A stretch of 64,000 nucleotides of DNA from Amoeboaphelidium protococcarum (lineage: Eukaryota > Aphelidiomycota > Aphelidea), in NCBI GenBank assembly GCA_023515745.1, contig JALECJ010000257.1, forward strand, positions 870,687-934,686, given 5' to 3'. Position numbers and translations under genes: made by a program. The notes under the pieces were generated by a model. That model did no database searches, had not been told where the DNA came from, and was given only the letters and a program-made list of their open reading frames with translations. Of the stretch, positions 57,719-64,000 are shown in pieces. How positions within the stretch are numbered: position 1 is the stretch's first letter; the number at the start of each line of letters is the position of its first letter.

Positions 57719-59097
57719 TCAAAAGTCCATTTGAGACGAGTTGAAATTAGAGTTGTGTGATTTCAAATCTGCATCAATACTGTCTCGGAACCTCTTCATG
57801 ACACCACTGAAATCTTTCAAACTCGTCTTTTACCAATCTACACATACAATTTTTATTAGATATATTCCTTAGATACTTGTTAACAGTCACAATATTACCT
57901 TTTAATTGAGTATTGGAAGAGCCAGATCTGTCATGTGCCATCATCTCCTGTATGACTCCATTCAAGGTGGGCACTGTAAGAGGATTGAATTTGTCGGCAT
58001 CCACCGCGTCAATAGGAACACAAATTTTACCTACAAATTATTGATAACGTTCAGCGTAAAACCATGATTTGTAAAATCGAACATAAGCATAGTAAAATCT
58101 TACCAGTTTTGGGGTGAACACAGAATGGGCTCTTGAGCAAGTGATTCAAATGCATACTAACCTGAGCATCAAGGCGAGGATACATGTAAACGAATTAAAT
58201 GTTCCTAACACAATTCTCCAACTTCTTATCTTTCATTCCACCAACGTACTCTGTCAACACTCTCCATTACTCTGCAGCAGATTGGCATTGAGACCAGTGA
58301 TCACTCAACTTCTATCGTAATGCCTCATGCGGCACCAGTTTCAACATATCTAGTGGCAACTTTGGAGCATCGGGTCCGAGCATGTAACCACGAAAGTACT
58401 AGTCTATTATGGCAGCACTTCTCGACATATGCGGATGCTGATAACTCATTTTACTGGCCGCATCACCACTCAGGGCACGCACAACTTCCAGATACTACAC
58501 CACACTACGCCTGCTCTCTTCATTCATCACACGCGCACGCTAATCAGCCACCCACAAGTGAACACCTCTACGACCGCTGTATACCCATAACAGACACTGG
58601 AAGCCAAAGTCTGATCTGAGACACTCATCAATCACCTTGATAGAGACGGTCATGAGGGTCCAACACTTTCGACAAATGTCAGCACCAGCACAGCAGGAAC
58701 GCACCTGATCATAATCCGTCATATCGATATCAATGACAAACTCTCTCTGCACCGGCTTGAAGCTCTTCGTCATGGACTTATTCTTGGGCTTGGTAGAGTA
58801 CACGGCGCCAATGTCGATCTTGGCCGGATTCTTCTTGCACAAATCAGCGTAAAACTCCCTGTGTGTCATGTACGACTGGTAACGCACGTAAATCTCTTCC
58901 CCACTGGAACCGGTCAGAGTGTACGACCATTCTCTGTTGTGCAAAATAGCAGGATCACCATAACTCAGCCACTGCAGCATCCACTCTGACGGGAAGAGAC
59001 GCTCATAAAACATCTTCCGCAACACTTACATGTCATCCACAAGCAGAATCTACTCATCACTCTCATCCACCTGGTTCACAGGATCACTGACTGTCAT
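57719..59097 (-). CDS. PRI1: DNA primase small catalytic subunit
   Basis: Catalytic subunit that makes RNA primers with DNA polymerase alpha. Exons 58104-59097, 57899-58030, 57719-57837; introns of 73 and 61 nt end in GTAG; 414 residues. [20 protein letters not shown] is the conserved N-terminal motif; [12 protein letters not shown] holds the catalytic Asp pair (about 123 and 125); [12 protein letters not shown] is the zinc motif; [13 protein letters not shown] follows; [17 protein letters not shown] is restored by the first splice, and DWQKTSLKDF by the second, matching primase C-termini. The TAA in DWQKTSL is read as Gln. Divergent from TM9SF3. Confidence 0.94.
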
Positions 59098-59774
59098 TTC
59101 TCAGATTTCTAAGCACTAGTTATTATATACAAACAGAAGTTTATTATGTGATGCCACTTAGATGAATGCTATTCCTTGGGAAAGTCTCGTTCTTAATGCA
59201 GAGCTATCCGGTCGCAACTATCTATTAAGAGGTAAACGCGCGTCTTTGAAACACATGAAACGAGACGAACGAACGTTGCTCCCTTATTCTAACTAAAGAG
59301 AAGAGAAATCGCGTCCAGATACTATGAAACAGCAGTGGCGCTCTTGTTAGTGTTAACCACCCTCTATGTCATAGAGAAGCTATTGTACACTGTATACGGC
59401 GATTTATCAAGAAATACTCTCGAAAGATTAGTAAATCTTTTATTTAAAGGCTATAAAGTGTCGTTGCAGTTTTGACACTAAGAGTGGTGAGTTTTCGTTT
59501 GGTATTGTTGACAGGTATCTGGAAACATTATTTTCACGAGAATATACCAACTTCTAAGAGTATAAGCACGTATATTTAGTCCTTTGATACTGTAATAAAC
59601 GTTTACGACCATACACACACGCGTAGAAGACGCTCCGATCGTGTAGATTCACTTTCTAAGGAGACAGGCGCGCGTTTCTCTTCAATCTCTTTAGTCTCTA
59701 CAAATCTTTTAAAGTTCTGTTAATAAACGAATATATAATCAAAGACTAGACAGTTGGAGTGATTTGGCGCTATA
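59098..59774. promoter_or_regulatory. Divergent promoter region, PRI1 / TM9SF3
   Basis: About 680 bp. GAAACG at 59257-59262 faces PRI1 and CGTTTC at 59673-59678 faces TM9SF3, each in its own coding orientation. ACGCGT lies at 59619-59624. An 87-codon plus-strand frame (59324-59587) exists but is within chance length when only TGA stops. Confidence 0.4.
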
Positions 59775-61643
59775 ATGATTTTGATGATGCACCTTTCAAT
59801 ATTATTCTTAAGCGGATTAATACATTTCGCGATGTCTAATGAACATGATCATTTCTATGAGGATGGGGAAGAGGTGGTTGTGTGGGCGAATACTGTTGGA
59901 CCGTATGATAATAGATAGGAAACGTACGAATACTTTCAACTTCCGTATTGCTAAGGAGAGAAGGAGCCTCAGCATCATCATGAGACTCTAGGTGAGGCAT
60001 TGCTGGGCATGGAACTGGTGAGTACTGGCATGGAGATTGGATTTAGACGCAACGCGGAGAAGCGGCCCATTTGTGAAGATTATGAGCTCAATTCGCGTCA
60101 GATTACTCTGTTCCAATACGCCATCAGTAATAACTACTTCTTTCAGTACTTTATCGATGACCTGTACGTTGGTGGTTATGTGGGTGAGAGCGATGTGGGA
60201 GATGATGGTCTTTACTTGTACACGCATTAATCATTCGAGTTCCATTACAACGAAGACAGGATTATTGGCGTGTCCCTGCAGATGGCTAATCCTGTCCTTT
60301 TAGGATAAGAGCTGGATAGTATCAAGTTGAATTTCACGTATTCAGTTGTGTGGACAGAGACATCAGTAGAATTTAAAGATCGATTTGACTTTTATCTGGA
60401 TACAGAGTTCTTTGAGCATCAGATTCACTGGTTTGCTATCGCCAACTCTTTCATGATGGTTCTGTTCTTGATTGCCTTTGTTGTTGTTATTCTGATGAGA
60501 GCCCTGCGTATGGATTATGCTCGTTATGATAGACTAAGTGGTGGATCTGATGGTAGGAATATTTCTAATAATATATCGCCACCGTATCACAGTAGCACTA
60601 GTACCAATAATAACTATAGTAACGCGGTTGGCTAATCATATAGTGGTAGATTTGGAGATGAAGAGTTGATGGATTTCAGTGAAGATTATGGATGGAAATT
60701 GGTTCATGGCGACGTGTTTAGGCGACCAGAGAAGCTTTCTCTTCTTAGTGCGTCTATAGGTACTGGGTACTAGTTGAACGTGATGTGTGTTCTCATAAGT
60801 ATTCTGGCTCTCGTGGGCAATATGTACACAGAGAGAGCCTCAATCCTTACTGGGTGTATTTTCATTTTTGCCGCCACTTCCTTCATCAGTGGATATTATT
60901 CGGCACAGTTCTTTGTGGGATATGGTGGACGGCGTTGGATCAGAACTTTGATGTTGAGTGCATCTCTATGGTCTGGTGCTGTGTGTGTCATCACTATCAT
61001 AGTGAACTTTATAGCGATTTACTATCATAGTACAAAGGCTATACCTGCTGGAACGATGGTTGCCATATTTTGTATATGGGCGTTCATGGTGTTTCCATTG
61101 ACTTTACTGGGCACTATCGTTGGCAAGAACTGGACTAGGAAGTTTTCGTTCCCCACCAGAGTTAATCCTATTCCTCGGCCTGTGCCTGAGCGGTAATGGT
61201 ACAATGAACCAGGTTTCTTGATATTTGTTGGCGGTATTCTTCCATTTGGATCTATCTTCATCGAAGTGTACTTTGTGTTCACCTCATTCTGGACTTACAA
61301 GGTGTATTACGTGTTTGGTTTCCTTCTTTTGGTAATAGCAAATCTATGGATAGTGACTGCCTGTGTATCGATAGTGGTTACTTATTATCTATTGAATAGT
61401 GAAGATTGGCGGTGGCAGTGGGTATCTTTCCTGACTGGAGGATCAGTTTCGTTGTACATTTTAATGTACTCAATATATTACTTCTTTGCAATGACTAAAA
61501 TGTATGGCCTGTTCTAGACTGCATTCTACTTTGGTTACACCTCAGTTCTCTGTCTCGGCGTTTTTTTAATGTGTGGATCTATTGGATACTCTGCTGCGTC
61601 TGCATTTGTACGTCGCATTTACGCCACTGTCAAGATTGACTGA
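59775..61643 (+). CDS. TM9SF3: Nonaspanin TM9SF3-type Golgi membrane protein
   Basis: Nine-TM (EMP70) family protein of 622 residues, located in Golgi/endosomes. A signal peptide ([18 protein letters not shown]) is followed by the lumenal domain ([30 protein letters not shown]), then [20 protein letters not shown] as the first of nine helices. [27 protein letters not shown] and [15 protein letters not shown] match human TM9SF3 nearly word for word, as does the C-terminal [13 protein letters not shown] Ser/Asn-rich insertion sits in the first cytosolic loop. The TAG at 61515-61517 (YGLFQTAFYFGY) and the TAG in DNRQETY fall on invariant Gln. The TAG in QWYNEP is Lys in human. Confidence 0.95.
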
Positions 61644-61714
61644 TATGATTGTTAGAACAAGAAAATTATATCCTTATAAACTTAAATATACATTGAACAA
61701 AATAGACTCAACAT

Positions 61715-63280
61715 TCATTGATTACTAGATATAACAGATTTAAAGCCGACATTGTCCAATTCCATGATGGACGCTGAGCCAGTTTACTTTTTACGCATTT
61801 AATCAGACCTGGTCATTATGATGTCTTTAGATGGTTATACAATAATGTTCTTCAGAAGAGAGGCATTGTCATGAAAGAGGGAATCGCAAGATATTTTAAA
61901 TTGACTATGCGGAAATATCGGGGCAAGCTCTTGAGTGAGCGAACGTCTCTTCTCCAGCAGATCATGTAAGTTCTCCAGTACGAGACCATCAATGGGGCGC
62001 TTTCTCTTATTACGTACACCATTTTTATACAGTTTCGAGTAATGGGATTCAATCTACTTGTTCAAATCCTCTACCACTTACAAGTATTCTTGATAGGCCA
62101 TTCGGTCCTAGGCGACTTACTCTAAAATACGCCGTCTATTCTAATTTAGCTGATGCACTTGGCGTAAATCCTGCTATAATCTACGTAGCTCCAGGCATAT
62201 CTCATCATCTTCGTCATTACTCAAATGAGGGCCATTGTTCGCGTCCAAGTTCAAATCAAGAAGTCCTAAATGTTACAGCTCTCTTCTGATACGCTCCTCT
62301 ACATCATAGTTGAAGTCGGCATCATTCTGTAAACTGCCAATTTACTTTTGATGCAATCCATCTTAATCAGTGACAAGTTCAGCGCCCTCACTGGATTCTG
62401 GTTCCAACTCCGGAGCTACGATATTTTCCTCTACCAGTGCAGATAACAATCGCTCAGTCAAACTACCGAGCCCAGATTGTAAATGCTCTTGAGATGGTAG
62501 CATAGCATTGTCACCATCAGCCCACACTTCTCGATAATGCCTTCCGAGCGGAGGTATCAGGAATGCACTGACATCATCTTAACTCGCCAAATACAAGTTT
62601 TACACGTCTTGTTCCGAGATTTATTTAAAAAATTGCTCGACATAATTCCAGAAGGTATTAGATGGAGTCTGCTGAGACGGCTTTAGCTTTGGAGGTGGCT
62701 GATCAGAGTTCGCAACAGCCTGTCCGGCGACTTGATCCGGCTCCTGTGTTTCCGCACGCGAACTCTCATCCAAAAAAGTGGACTATCGTCTCTATCGCTT
62801 CAGAGTATCAGTATCATCATCATCACCTTAATCATTCTTGTGATCAGCTGCAGTGGCCGCAGTAGATCGCTTACGTTTCACCTTCGAGTCGCTCTTATCT
62901 TTCACGGCGTCTTGACTTCCAACCGCAGAAACCGCCGTCGGCCGTTGAGCGTTAATTATTCCTACAGAATCGCCACTTTTGGCAGCTTGGGCCGACACAG
63001 CGTCGTTGAAGACACTGCCTGCAGTTGGACCAACACGCATCTCCTTTTATTTTATCTTGATATATTTTTCAGCTTTCACCAGCTCATCTTGCAGATATTA
63101 TATCTTGTCAGTATTCTGCTTCTTCCATTGCTTGATCTCTCTGCGCATCGTCTTGAGCAATTTCTACTCAGCCTCCCCGCTAACAGCGCCATTTAAATAT
63201 TTCTTGGCCGAAGGACAGCATTCATCTAATGATACCGCAGATAAAGTACTGAATAATAGTTTTTCTAGATTTTAATCCAT
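61715..63280 (-). CDS. NGG1: Transcriptional adaptor Ada3/Ngg1 (SAGA HAT module)
   Basis: SAGA/ADA acetyltransferase-module subunit. Single-exon frame of 521 residues. SNTFWNYVEQFFKQISEQDV and FLIPPLGRHYREVWADGD form the conserved central domain; RRELQHLGLLDLN, DDEICLELRRLQQDLRQVHQ and RMAYQEYLQVVEDLNKQIES form the C-terminal coiled-coil domain. The N-terminus has a helical region (KLLKTMRREIKQWKKQNT) and a basic linker. TAG in ELRRLQQDLR and others are Gln. The stop is 71 bp from the TM9SF3 stop. Confidence 0.88.
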
Positions 63281-63533
63281 TATATAAATGTACAGTGTAG
63301 TGTAGTGATGTGTGTAGTAAGGGTGGGTAATTCGTGATGTCGTTGAAGTGATGATCGGGTTGCGTCACTTTCAGTCGTCTCCTTGAACTTGGCGAGCACA
63401 AAGCCCCTTTGTCGCCGCGCTTAGAATTTGCGGTAATAATGGAACATTGCAAGAAGCCATAAGTAATCGTGACCCTTAAAAAAGACATGTTAATAAATTA
63501 TCTGCTAAAAATGAATATATTTAGTTTCAAAGT

Positions 63534-64000
63534 TCAAGCACAAGTTGCTGCGTGACCAAATCTACTTAGATTATATGTGTTCAGACAGCCATCGGTAAGC
63601 AGACGCGTAAGTCTTTCATTGGCGCTTGTGTCGCCACTAGCTGCTGCTGCTTCATACCATCGCAGAGCTTCGTGAAGATTCTTATCAACGCCCAAACCTT
63701 TTTCATAGCAATTTCCTAATTAAAATTGCGCCGCTGTGTGATTCTGCTCTGCTGCTTTCCTGAACCAATACACGGCCTGCTGTGGATCAGAGTTGCATCC
63801 GACTCCGTTCAGATAGCACTGGCCTAGTTTGTTTTACGCCCTTGCATGCTCCTAACACGCAGCCTTATGATACCAATGGAATGCAACTTCATCGCTTCTC
63901 TCCACACCTAGTCCCTCGGAATAGCAAAAGCCGAGATTACATTGAGCCCATGGATTATTCTACTATGCAGATAGTAGATACCACTTGGCAGCCAGTTTGT
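63534..64000 (-). CDS. Sel1-repeat protein (partial, runs off the right edge)
   Basis: C-terminal end of a protein made of Sel1-like repeats: NPWAQCNLGFCYSEGLGVER, then QNKLGQCYLNGVGCNSDPQQ, AAQFQLGNCYEKGLGVDKN and EALRWYEAAAASGDTSANER. Sel1 repeats form solenoids that bind partners, as in Chs4/Skt5 (chitin synthase regulation) or Hrd3. After the last repeat there is a 29-residue tail ending HAATCA and TGA. TAA/TAG fall on positions that suit Gln. Only about 155 residues are present, so the parent protein cannot be named. Confidence 0.82.

Noticed and set aside
59324-59587. 87-codon plus-strand frame in the PRI1/TM9SF3 spacer
   Set aside because: With TGA as the only stop, frames of this length are expected by chance; no conserved motif.

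Overview
This window is nuclear DNA of a eukaryote in which TAA and TAG are read as glutamine and TGA is the only stop codon. Almost every gene is cut up by TAA/TAG when read with the standard code, but becomes one long frame ending in TGA when both are read as Gln. Many of those Gln residues fall exactly on conserved Gln positions (YIPF6, PDK, NIT2, CDK7, Tps2, poly(A) polymerase, TM9SF3, PSMA3). The proteins point to the fungal side of the opisthokonts: a Bud6/Aip3 protein, a yeast-like Tps2, and Hal2/Met22, Ngg1/Ada3, Tfg1 and Tfc3 homologues. Dynein light intermediate chain and a CABLES-type cyclin, both lost in many fungi, suggest an early-branching lineage. An aphelid-like or other basal fungal relative would fit, but this is inference; ciliates, diplomonads and some algae use the same code.

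The genome is compact: about 39 protein genes on both strands, with roughly five sixths of the window inside gene spans. Introns are few and short (about 50-75 nt). Of 15 introns whose acceptor I can place with some confidence, 13 end in GTAG, usually TGTAG. Convergent neighbours end only 48-122 bp apart in several cases. A CGTTTC motif, often within pyrimidine-rich DNA, lies on the coding strand upstream of many starts.

Layout: 1-7.2 kb has proteasome subunit alpha (partial), Bud6, mitochondrial IF3, a small orphan and a PH-Sec7-PH Arf exchange factor. 7.3-12.8 kb (minus strand) has a type II membrane glycosyltransferase-like protein, a nuclease-plus-kinase fusion of effector/conflict type, and an unrecognised protein. 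13-18.6 kb has YIPF6, Apc3/Cdc27, SmD1 and an unknown secreted protein. 18.7-28.7 kb has a second glycosyltransferase-like gene, PDK, poly(A) polymerase, dynein LIC and Tps2. 29-37.7 kb has two unknown polytopic membrane proteins around an unknown secreted protein, a 1031-residue helical protein and NIT2. 38-43.7 kb has a short TFIIF alpha, a Crypton-like tyrosine recombinase and an unknown helical protein. 43.7-50.4 kb has a CABLES cyclin, Hal2, a third glycosyltransferase-like gene, CDK7 and guanylate kinase. 50.6-64 kb has a Gln-rich C2H2 factor, SLX4 with three UBZ4 fingers, Tfc3, primase small subunit, TM9SF3, Ada3 and a partial Sel1-repeat protein.

There is no operon-like logic. Themes that recur are transcription and RNA processing, Golgi/secretory functions, and DNA replication and repair. 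The most unusual items are the code itself (including ten consecutive TAA codons in TFIIF alpha), the nuclease-kinase fusion and the tyrosine recombinase gene.
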